Source: Dichotomocladium elegans
Taxonomy: Eukaryota; Mucoromycota; Mucoromycetes; Mucorales; Lichtheimiaceae
Direction of reading: 5' to 3'
Length of the DNA: 15,179 nt
Assembly (NCBI GenBank): GCA_025716815.1
Contig: JAIXMN010000100.1
Coordinates: 1 to 15,179, forward strand
Shown here: positions 7,771-14,930 of the stretch, piece after piece
Layout: every line of letters begins with the position of its first letter
Numbering within the stretch: position 1 is the stretch's first letter
Program-made: the position numbers and the translations under genes
Notes under the pieces: generated by a model
The model's database searches: none
What the model saw: only the letters and a program-made list of their open reading frames with translations
Told to the model about the DNA's origin: nothing

Positions 7771-8566
7771 TTATTGTTGAAAATAAGAAGTCAGCAAAGA
7801 TTGTTTTGTCTGGGATTCTCTGCGATATTGGTCCCGGACTTTTCGGAGATCATCCTTGAGCTTGCCATGGTCTAACTCATCTAGAAATCCAATGACCTCT
7901 TCGATTTTTGAAATTTTTTCTGGAAGCGTATATTCTCTAATGAGGCTTGTATTGTCAGAGGTGGGGCCATTGTTGGTAGCTGTAGTGCTATTATCGGTTG
8001 CTTCGATGTCTTCATCAAGAACAGTGCTCACAATCTCGTCATCAGTTAGAGTTGGGTGGACGGCTGCTGCCTCAACTTCTGGATCGGCATCAAAGGTTAT
8101 ATCTTGTGATGCATCTTTGCCATAGATCATGGCTAAGTGCATATTGATTTGACTGAGCGACGTTTGCTCAGCTGCATCAATCACACCAGAGCCTATCCCA
8201 ACCATAGCAATTACTTTGGTTTCAGCAAAGCAATTTGCAATGGTAGTAGGTGTTACTTTGCGCCATGCAGCTTGTGCCCATTTGATTCCTTGCAGCACAT
8301 CGACGCGGAACGTGTTGCCATCGTTAATATATGGGCGGGAGCCTTGCTGTTCCCGTCTAGAAATTACATTGTATGCATGTTCATATTGGAAATTCCTATA
8401 CATACATATCAATGGTGAGTTATAGCTCTTGAATTATTTACTTGATAAAGAGATCAACCTACTTGAAATGCACTTTGAAACTTCTGATGATTCCTGCATC
8501 AAGTGGTTGCACCAGTGATGTTGTATTAGGTGGCAGGTAAAGAAGCTCAACGTTTGTTGGCTTGTC
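7771..8566 (-). pseudogene. pogo/Tigger-like transposase, C-terminal 242 residues
   Basis: Two exons on the minus strand, 8566-8463 and 8395-7771, joined across a 67-bp intron (donor GTAGGT, acceptor TATAG). The upstream exon begins after a CTAG acceptor and contains ELLYLPPNTTSLVQPLDAG then IIRSFK, the hallmark after the second catalytic region of pogo/Tigger (DDE_1) transposases. The downstream exon holds IKWAQAAWRKVTPTTIANCF, a typical C-terminal motif, then an acidic Thr-rich linker and the tail LLTSYFQQ. The N-terminal CENP-B/HTH part and the catalytic Asp exons are not recognisable upstream, so the gene is a 3' remnant. The exons themselves are free of stops. Confidence 0.88.
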
Positions 8567-9368
8567 CTAGCCTTTTTATTTAAGGACGGTAGTTAGCTAG
8601 CTAATTATGACGTAATAAAACCAATATATGGTAATTCCAGCGGGGTTTAGCTTACTTTTTGACTGATTTGATTCGCCAATTGTTCGGGCCGATTTCATTG
8701 TGTTACGTGGTCCTGACGGAGTCTGAGGTTTTGATTTTTGTTGCTTTTTGTTGGATTAGCATTGAGATTCCACGAGCATTTTGGTTTTCCCATTGGCCAA
8801 AATGGTCCTTTTCTTGGAGTTGCCTGTGGTGGGTATTTTCTTTAGTCCCATGATCATCCCCTTTGACCAATAGCCTTTTCTTTTGCAACCTTCACATGTG
8901 CCTCCACAAGTGCAGCTGAAGGGGTTGCACTTCAGGAAACGTGGCAAAGACGTGGTCATATTCCCAAAAAAGGGATCACATGCATCAAAGTGGTATTATC
9001 TATTCTTTTGGAAAATAAAAAGGAACACCAATGAGAAAGATCCTCGGGAATATGATATTTTGGTATATTTCCTCCACGGAATTCATACATGCAGCCGCAG
9101 CATGGACAAGAATGGCAATCAATAATGGCGTGCAATCATTTTGCAGCCACATTTGCAAAAGAAAAAAAAAGTCTTGGCTTTCATATATAAATATCAATAT
9201 TCAGAGGAGCTTTGTCAAGTATCAGCTCTTATCATCATTCTGTTACTATCTACTGTATATATATTCTACATATTTGAAAAAAGACAACTGCTTTACGAAT
9301 CCAAAGAAATGGTAACTTTATTCTTTAAATTTGACATTATTATCCGCTAATCATTCTTCTGGATCAAG
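8567..9368. other. Unassigned AT-rich stretch with one Cys-rich ORF
   Basis: About 800 bp between the pogo remnant and the zinc-knuckle exons. A GTAAGC donor-like site (minus strand, near 8655) could belong to the intron before the pogo exon, but no DDE motif is readable further upstream. The one notable frame is on the minus strand at 8959-8756 (67 codons), with CNPFSCTCGG and TCEGCKRKG, six cysteines in a small window, followed by Lys-rich sequence. I cannot assign it to a family. From about 9000 to 9360 I see only AT-rich sequence with stops in all frames. Confidence 0.4.
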
Positions 9369-9718
9369 GGTGATGAGCCCCGAACAAGAACTTGCATTTG
9401 TGGCTCTTCCACCCATCTGCGTACAAATTTTGCTGACTGTCCCTTAAACAGCCGTAGAGTTCGTCCGAGGGCTGAACCTACTGATGTATGTATTTCTTGA
9501 ATTACGCGATTTTATGTTTGCAGCCGCTGATATCAAGGCATCCCTAGGATTCTACAACCCAAATGTCTGCCTCTCCTTCCTGTCCTACATGTGGCTCAAC
9601 CACCCATCGCCGATCAACTCATCGTGATTGCCCTGGGAACACTCGGCGCCAGCAAGGTATTGCAGCTAAACATGATAATAACGCTGATAACTCTGAAATT
9701 TTTGCTGACTTTTTGTAA
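9369..9718 (+). pseudogene. C-terminal fragment with two zinc-knuckle-like CxCGSxTH motifs
   Basis: Two inferred exons, 9369-9485 and 9548-9718, with a 62-bp intron (GTATGT donor, CCTAG acceptor) and matching phase. Exon one encodes CICGSSTHLRTNFADCPLN. Exon two encodes CPTCGSTTHRRSTHRDCPGN, then Asp/Asn-rich residues ending FADFL and TAA. The shared pattern is C-x(1,2)-CGS-[ST]-TH-x-R-x(5)-CP-x-N, so all four putative Zn ligands (C, C, H, C) occur twice. Similar knuckles occur in my memory at the ends of TE-encoded proteins of zygomycete-type fungi, including Helitron-like ones. I cannot place this one. No upstream exon is recognisable, so it is probably the 3' end of a truncated gene. Confidence 0.55.
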
Positions 9719-9727
9719 AGGGAATAC

Positions 9728-9890
9728 TAGGGGGTCTCAAATAAGCAGATTTTGGTGGATTTTAGAAATCGCAGATTTTTGAAAATCCGTCACCGATGCT
9801 TCTAATTGGCTAGGGCAAAAATCTTTGCAGATTTTCCCAGACCTTCTTTTTCGACGGATTTCTCTAAAATCCGCAGAACTCTTTTTCCTA
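9728..9890. repeat. Small imperfect palindrome, possibly a MITE
   Basis: The left side (TAGGGGGTCTCAAATAAGCAG then ATTTTGG..GGATTTTAGAAATC) and the reverse complement of the right side (TAGGAAAAAGAGTTCTGCGG then ATTTTAGAGAAATC) match loosely, and CGGATTTT-type blocks recur. GAATACT occurs near both ends (9722-9728 and 9902-9908). The TAGGG start is hAT-like. No exact 8-bp target duplication was found, so the class is unproven. Confidence 0.35.
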
Positions 9891-9923
9891 ATAAAGTAGC
9901 TGAATACTTCTAGAAGAATGCTA

Positions 9924-9992
9924 TAGGTCCTCTCATTACATCAATTAAATCGATCAATTATTTCTTATAAAGGAAGGGCGCCTTTTATGGAA
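9924..9992 (+). repeat. Harbinger left arm, inner portion
   Basis: TAGGTCCTCTCATTACATC and onward, continuing exactly where the outer portion stopped. Together the two parts match the reverse complement of 13006-13300. The inner end AGGAAGGGCGCCTTTTATGG pairs with AGGAAGGAGTGCCTTTTATGG on the other side, then the sequences diverge. Confidence 0.87.
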
Positions 9993-10102
9993 GTGCTGTA
10001 GATTGGAGCTCAGTAACTTTGTAAGAGTCGGAAAGCGAAAGCCTGACCATATTACTTAACCTACCTGCGACACTTACGCACCCGCTTTAACATACCTTTA
10101 AA

Positions 10103-11683
10103 ATGGATATGCACACCAACATTTCCGAACACGAGATCATCTTGACGATCGCAGACAGCATTTTGGCTCTTGAAGATGCACTCAATGACGAGATGCTTAC
10201 TGTGCAAGATGCCGAGGACGAAGCCATCTTGGAGTGGCTTGTAGAAGATCTTGAGCGCCTTGATAGCTGCCCATGGCATTTGTTCTCTTCACTCGCCATG
10301 GAAGCTGCAATTCGAACTCGAATTGTACAGAGAGATATCTTTTACGATATCTTTTATGCATGCCCAGTCTTCCTGTCAGCTGCCATAACACCAAGGGAGC
10401 GGCGTCCTCGATCGTACGAAGAGATCCGTTGGTGGACTGTTCGACATCCCCAGCTGACCGATAGCGCCAGTGGTCGTAATCGATTCAAGGCGCACTATCG
10501 GATTACACGTGCTTCATTTGAGAGGCTCGTCAATGAGCTCTCAAATGATCCTGAATACATCGGTAGTGTCGCAAGAGGCGGGTATCCGGTATGGATACAA
10601 GTGGCCGTGGTCCTCTGGCGTTTTGCGAATTCGCACTTTGGCTTTCGCTTGATGAAGGAAACGTTGGGCATCGAAGACGGCTCGTACAACAACTTTACCG
10701 ATCGGTTTGTGCGAGCCATGCAACGAGTAGGCCAGCGTACAATTACCTGGCCAAAAGACGACATCCGCCGAGCAATGGCCATTGTAGAGGGGTTCAAAAG
10801 CGGTGGAACTTCAAGAAGACCCCGCCTCCCCCAGGTGATCGGGGCGATGGATGGAAAGCTGTGTGTCATCCAGAAGCCGAGTGCAAATGGAAATGCATAT
10901 GTTGACCGTAAAAACAATGCATCCATTTTGTTGCTCGCTGTCTGTGATGACACTATGCGTTTCACTTATGTGAAAGCAGGAGAATCTGGTAAGTTGCAGT
11001 CAGCTGCTAGTATAGACTGGATGTAATGGCGAAGCAAAATCCGGATGTGTTTACCGATATGAAGGTCGCGTGCATGATGCGCGTTCTTTCACATCAAGTG
11101 CGCTTTACAAGAACTTGTTGATCATGCCTGAACGCATGTGCATGGGCAACACATACATCGCAGCGGGTAATTTATTGATAAAGTATTTGGTATGCCAACA
11201 ATCACCAAGTTATACTTACAAGAGACAATGAATTCTATAGATTCTGCCTTCCCACTGATGTTGACGGTTATCACTCCTTTCCCTCGTGGAACTATGGTTG
11301 ATAGCCAAAAACGATTCAACCTGGCTCACTCCAGCACACGTATTGCGATTGAGCATGCTTTCGGTGCCCTCTCCACCCGCTGGCGTACTTTGTGGAAGCA
11401 TTTGTACATGCTCAACATAGATCGGATTGCAAATATGATCTATGCTTGCTGTGTCTTACACAATATGTGTATTGACGCTGGTGATATCGAAGATGGAGCG
11501 GACGATGATATCATTGAAGAATTCGAAGTGTTTGTTGGCAGTGACGCTCGCGCAGATCCGAATAACGTGGCATTCGCCAATATCAGCTCTTTGAGCAAGC
11601 AAGAAGCCAGAGAGCTGCAGAACGTTGAGCGTGAGCGAGGTCGGCAATTACGAAACGAGCTTGTCGAATCATTGCAAACGTAA
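10103..11683 (+). CDS. PIF/Harbinger transposase (DDE_Tnp_4 type), three exons
   Basis: Nuclease that excises and inserts Harbinger elements. Exons 10103-10988, 11065-11166 and 11241-11683 (introns 76 and 74 bp with GTAAGT and GTAATT donors) give 476 aa without stops. The catalytic set is D250 in GAMDGKLCVI, D330 in ADSAFPL (created by the second splice) and E367 in IAIEHAFGAL, a D-37-E spacing. The first splice restores AGESGRVHDARSF, the Harbinger G-x-VHD motif, so both splice choices are supported by motif recovery. The N-terminal 100 residues are acidic, then a helical region with RITRASFERLV fits the usual helix-turn-helix-like segment. The C-terminus is acidic and charged. The gene looks intact. 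Harbinger transposases generally need a Myb-like partner, and the nearby candidate is broken. Confidence 0.93.
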
Positions 11684-11751
11684 GAAACATAATGTTACTG
11701 TATACGTTTGTCTTCCTATCTCACGCATCATTTCCGCCCATAGACTATAGC

Positions 11752-11766
11752 TTTTTTTAAAAAAAA
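11752..11766 (+). terminator. T7A8 tract between the convergent Harbinger genes
   Basis: TTTTTTTAAAAAAAA, identical to 4305-4319, lies 69 bp after the transposase stop and about 95 bp from the end of the convergent accessory gene. The 176-bp gap between the genes is AT-rich and otherwise featureless. A role in 3'-end formation is only suggested by position. Confidence 0.25.
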
Positions 11767-11859
11767 CAAATATACTTAACAATATTCATATTGAATATTT
11801 TTATTCCTGTTCGTGAATACTTCCAATTAGACTAATTTGCCTAGTGACGTTACCCAGCA

Positions 11860-12872
11860 TTAAGTTCTTACCTGTTCATTATGAAGGGATGCTTCATCAT
11901 CTGAGGGGAGGTTCTCAGGAACAATGCCACTACTCCTGAGGAGCGCATTGCTATTACGAAGGAGTTGCCGCATCACCTGGAGATGCTGCCTGGCCATCTC
12001 CCGCCGCTCATTCCAGTCTTCTTCGCGGCGTTGGCAAACCTCCCTGTAGAACTCCTCCAGCTCTGCTCTCCTCTTCACCTGCTCTCTCTCCATCGCTGCT
12101 TCAAACATCCCAACCCCTGACTCGAGAGCACGCTGAGTATTACTCAGCATGTGCTCGTCTAGTTCGCGGAAGATGTTGCGCACTGCGTCGAGGTCAAACA
12201 CTGTGCGCCGTCCGCGCCCTAAACCAGGTCGAGCAGGGGCTGGGGCGTCTACTGGACCATTTTCGGCCGTCGTCGTCGCCGTTGCATCCTGGGCTTCATT
12301 CCTGGCAATGTGCATAGCACCAGTAACCCCCACATCTATTGATTCCAGGGTGATGTGGGGGTGGATCGACGGGTCGTCGTGCAGGATCTGGCCTACTTGG
12401 TCGTAGTATCACCACTCGATGTCGGGGTGAGAGCCGCCAACACCTGTGGCTCCAATGCGGCGTCTCTCGCTGTTATACTTGTCTTTCAAAGACTGCCACT
12501 TGTTCTGCGCGCGGCGCGTGTCAATCTTTGAAAGGAAGTCGCCTGCATCAAAAGAGCGGCTCTGTCCAATCTCCCTTTGGACAGAGCTTTTGATGCCCTC
12601 GCCACCGAAGCCCAAATTCGATTCCTGACGATCGTGTCTTCGGAATTCAACAACCGCATGTAGTTGCGGCTCATTTCACCCAACAGCAAATCGATCGTTT
12701 CATCGCACCAAGAGATATTGCTGCTTGATTCGCCATTGGTGCTGACAGGCGCGAGATGAGCAGCACCTGTCGCTTGCTCGGAAACTGGAGCTGGCATGTT
12801 TCTGGCTTGGGACATTCCACGAAGGGAAAATTGGCCCATGCCGGGGAACGAGTTGCGATTGTTGCTGTTCAT
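11860..12872 (-). pseudogene. Harbinger accessory trihelix/Myb-like DNA-binding protein, inactivated
   Basis: Second gene of the Harbinger unit, convergent with the transposase. Such partners carry a Myb/SANT-like domain that binds the TIRs and helps transposase entry into the nucleus. From the ATG at 12872: a Gln/Ser/Asn-rich leader, then ISWCDETIDLLLGEM and NYMRLL. After a frame change near 12545-12596 come RRAQNKWQSLKDKYNSE and RRIGATG, the other half of a trihelix fold. The frame is then cut by TGA at 12411-12409, after HPDIEW, where a TGG Trp is likely ancestral. It continues open for another 170 or so codons, with a basic GLGRGRR patch, a long Glu/Arg-rich coiled-coil-like helix, and the end near 11860. 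A GTAAGA at about 11875 might add a short last exon. With a frame change plus a nonsense codon it should not yield a full protein. Confidence 0.82.
12545..12596. repeat. Hairpin at the frame change of the accessory gene
   Basis: GCATCAAAAG (12545-12554) pairs with CTTTTGATGC (12587-12596), and CTCTGTCCAA (12560-12569) pairs with TTGGACAGAG (12577-12586). That is 20 perfect pairs with a 5-nt bulge (AGCGG) on one side and a 7-nt loop. It sits exactly where the frame of the first half of the accessory gene stops fitting the second half. It looks like a local inverted duplication. Confidence 0.85.
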
Positions 12873-12961
12873 GATGGTTGGATGTTGGAGTAAGAAGTTA
12901 TGTGATACTATTCGTGTAGCGCCGTCCCTTTAGCAAAGCCAAAAAAGGAAGTTGTAGTAAG

Positions 12962-12988
12962 AAAAATTGATCGTTTTGATCAATTTTT
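12962..12988. repeat. Short perfect inverted repeat near the right Harbinger arm
   Basis: AAAAATTGATC, loop GTTTT, GATCAATTTTT: an 11-bp stem located just inside the right arm, upstream of the accessory gene ATG (on its promoter side). The left side has no counterpart. It may be a protein-binding site or chance in AT-rich DNA. Confidence 0.5.
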
Positions 12989-13005
12989 TCTTGTATTCAT
13001 CTGTG

Positions 13006-13300
13006 TCCATAAAAGGCACTCCTTCCTTTATAAGAAATAATTGATCGATTTAATTGATGTAATGAGAGGACCTATAAATGGTTGGCCTCCCAAAACTATT
13101 CTGGTGTAAAAAGAGGAGAAGGAAGACTCATCTATAGCCTTGATTGAAATGTTCTTGCTGCTATTGCCTTTTAATTTGACAAAAGGGTAGCAACGAAAAA
13201 CTAAAATTTGTATTCGAATTTGAAGCAAAAAAAAATGAAAAACCTAGACGGTCTATATGAACAACTAAAATTTGTGGCAAAGTTCTTCTTGAAAATCCTG
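13006..13300 (-). repeat. Harbinger right arm, intact
   Basis: Uninterrupted inverted copy of the split left arm. It is the reference for the insertion: it reads CCATTTATAGG (reverse complement) where the left side has CCATTTA, 2.4 kb of insert, then TATAGG. Its outer end ...ATCCTG abuts TACTTGG of the ISXO2-like gene. Confidence 0.9.
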
Positions 13301-13301
13301 T

Positions 13302-13682
13302 ACTTGGAATGGCATTAAACAGAATGTCCCAGCTAGACAGAGAACCAAGAAGGTAATGCCATGGAAACTTGTTGAGTTTATCTGGAGACGAAAATATGAA
13401 GGTGCTATCTGGTCTGGCCTTTTAAAAGCATTTAGAGAGGTGTCATTCTCCAAGTTAGAAACCCACCTAGTTGCAGGAGATAGAGAGGATCACTCAACCC
13501 TTACAGAGGTTCTCTCTATGGAGCCTGATGTTGACAATGGTAAGTTGATATAATTATCCAGTTGCTTGGCACACATAATAATAGTAGGTACAGCAGTTGT
13601 AGATGATCAGGAACTCAGTGAAATTGAGCATAGTGAGGAAGAAATCCTTCCTGTTAGTAAAAGAGTTCGAAATAGTAAATAA
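13302..13682 (+). pseudogene. ISXO2-like (Merlin-type) transposase, C-terminal fragment
   Basis: Two exons, 13302-13539 and 13588-13682, with a 48-bp intron (GTAAGT donor, TAG acceptor) in matching phase. The first reads TWNGIKQNVPARQRTKK, then MPWKLVEFIWRRKYEGAIW: the closing motif of ISXO2/IS1595-like transposases (W-x-x-[IL]-K ... EF-x-WRR). In this family the third catalytic residue sits one or two residues before that TW, usually in a (I/V)EN-TW context, and the sequence is cut exactly there by the Harbinger arm end at 13300. The tail is acidic (SEIEHSEEEILPVSK) and ends in a basic stretch and TAA. Target TA at 13301-13302 fits insertion into GAAAATACTTGG, but the 5' half of this gene is not present on the other side. 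Confidence 0.8.
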
Positions 13683-13872
13683 AAGACCTATACTATAATA
13701 GAAGAAGAAGCTGAAACCTAAAGACGAAGCGAACTATATATGTGTCGGAGTTTAAAATATTGTTACGCGATGCGCCTTATTTAGAGCTATCAGAATATAT
13801 AATTTTTATGTTTGTAGCATGATTGGTGCACCATCTAGGTCAGATTGAAAGTGTGGCGTGCTATACTCCCAT
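13683..13872. other. Short AT-rich spacer
   Basis: 190 bp between the ISXO2-like stop and the end of the minus-strand pseudogene. No ORF, repeat or terminus recognised. The right end of the ISXO2-like element is presumably here, but I cannot see an inverted partner for it. Confidence 0.4.
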
Positions 13873-14598
13873 TCAGCCTAGACTGGACTTGTTGTTGTTG
13901 TTGGGGGGGACTCCTTTTTTTACCTGACCTAGGGCAGAGCCCTGGACCCAAGGTTGGTGCCCTTTCCCCTGCTGTTTAACGTGAAGGTTGGTCAATTTTT
14001 TACTTAACTTGGCGACCTCGGCAGCAACCAGTTTCTCCACTGAATTTGTTACAGACAACGAATCACCCATAACGACGTTGGTGGCAGACCGAACAGCTTC
14101 CGTTTTTGCTTTTGCACGCGCAGTTTGGACCTTGGCCCACCTAATCTTGTCGTTGTGTTGTGTAATCATGTACCCCAAATAGCACAGAGCAGATGACAAG
14201 AGCGAAGTGTGAGTTTGATTCCACTGGTCTGTGGGAATCTCCATGGCACGGAGATTTTCAAAAAACTGGCCCCTTAAGTTGTTAATGATGCTGTCCAAAT
14301 TCATTCATTCATCATGGCGTGAAAGGGCAAGGCGCTTTGCCTCAATGGCACTCTTGAGCAACACTGACCGTGCCTGGTCAATGCTGCTAGCCACTTCGGC
14401 AAACAGCTGATCGTGTTATGTTTTGCATATGACTGACGTGTCCACTGCGAGCAACTTGAGGCCTGATATGGATGTCAACACAAACTGAGGCCAAGTGTTT
14501 GAAGCATGGTGAGCCTCTAAATTAGCAAGCTGGTCCCAAAGAGCTAGAACCTCAGCAGCTAACCCCTTATACCTATTAAAAACAACTTTTAGAAAAAA
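13873..14598 (-). pseudogene. Unidentified protein gene, C-terminal part with two in-frame stops, adjoining the telomere
   Basis: One minus-strand frame runs from the edge of the telomeric repeats to TAG at 13875-13873, interrupted only by TAA (14418-14416) and TGA (14307-14305). The residues between look protein-like: GLAAEVLALWDQLANLEAH, HDQLFAEVASSIDQARSV, NLRGQFFENLRAMEIPTDQW, a Lys/Ala-rich helical stretch near 14100, and a Gln/Gly/Pro/Asn-rich basic tail. No RT, integrase, protease or zinc knuckle is visible. An ORF1/Gag-like protein of a retroelement is possible from the composition (helical, basic tail) but is a guess. The 5' end is replaced by telomeric DNA. From 14304 a 143-codon ORF is still open and starts with ATG. 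Confidence 0.6.
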
Positions 14599-14930
14599 TT
14601 TAGGCTTTAGGATATAGATATAGGGTTATAAATATAGGATACAGAATTCAAGATTTAGGGTTTAGAGCTTAAAATTTAAGATTTAGGACTACAGGGTTTA
14701 GAATTTAGACATAAGACTATAAAATATAATGTTTAAGGTTTAGGGATTAAACTTTAGGGTTTAAGGATGAGAGTTCAAGGATGAAGATTTAGGATTTAAG
14801 GTTTAGGATATAGGGTTTGGGATATAGGGTTTAGGGTTTAAGGCTTAGGATTTAGGGTCTAGGATTTAGGGTTTAGGGTTTAGGGTTTAGAATTTTTGGG
14901 TTTAGGGTTTTAGGGTTTAAGGTTTTAGGA
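14599..14930 (+). repeat. Degenerate telomere-like repeats
   Basis: Begins TTTAGGCTTTAGGATATAG and continues with 6-9-bp variants such as TTTAGGA, TATAGGG, TTTAAGG and TTTAGAA. Perfect TTTAGGG units become more frequent toward 14930. The gradient fits older, sequence-drifted telomeric DNA shielded from telomerase renewal. Confidence 0.9.

Larger units (their letters stand above)
7550..8566 (-). mobile_element. pogo/Tigger-like transposon, 3' half
   Basis: One terminus, CAGTGGGACCCCG at 7550, is preceded by TA (7548-7549). A second TA at 9922-9923 marks the far side of the insertion when compared with the intact right arm. TA duplication and CAG ends are standard for pogo/Tigger (Tc1/mariner superfamily). 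The 3' part of a pogo-type transposase follows on the minus strand. No matching terminus (CGGGGTCCCACTG) occurs near 9921, so the 5' half and its TIR are deleted or replaced by other sequence. Confidence 0.75.
7325..13300 (+). mobile_element. PIF/Harbinger-type element with ~295-bp inverted arms, left arm split by a pogo-like insertion
   Basis: Inverted arms (7325-7549 plus 9924-9992 on the left; 13006-13300 on the right) enclose a Harbinger DDE transposase and a convergent Myb/trihelix-like gene, the usual two-gene content of PIF/Harbinger elements. Without the insertion the unit is about 3.6 kb, a normal size for this superfamily. The outer ends read CAGGATTT... and ...AAATCCTG, each bordered by TA. 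Harbinger elements normally have short TIRs and a 3-bp target duplication, so arms this long with only TA outside are odd. The innermost arm sequence (AGGAAGG..GCCTTTTATGGA) could be the true Harbinger TIR, with the rest an older palindromic host element. Both models fit what is seen. Confidence 0.65.

Noticed and set aside
8659..8853. Hydrophobic Trp/Phe-rich plus-strand ORF resembling a membrane peptide
   Set aside because: It is antisense to a Lys/Gln-rich stretch, which automatically yields Phe/Leu/Trp-rich translations; there is no start context or homology.
10495..10965. 156-codon minus-strand ORF inside the Harbinger transposase
   Set aside because: Antisense shadow of the conserved DDE exon, with no recognisable domain.
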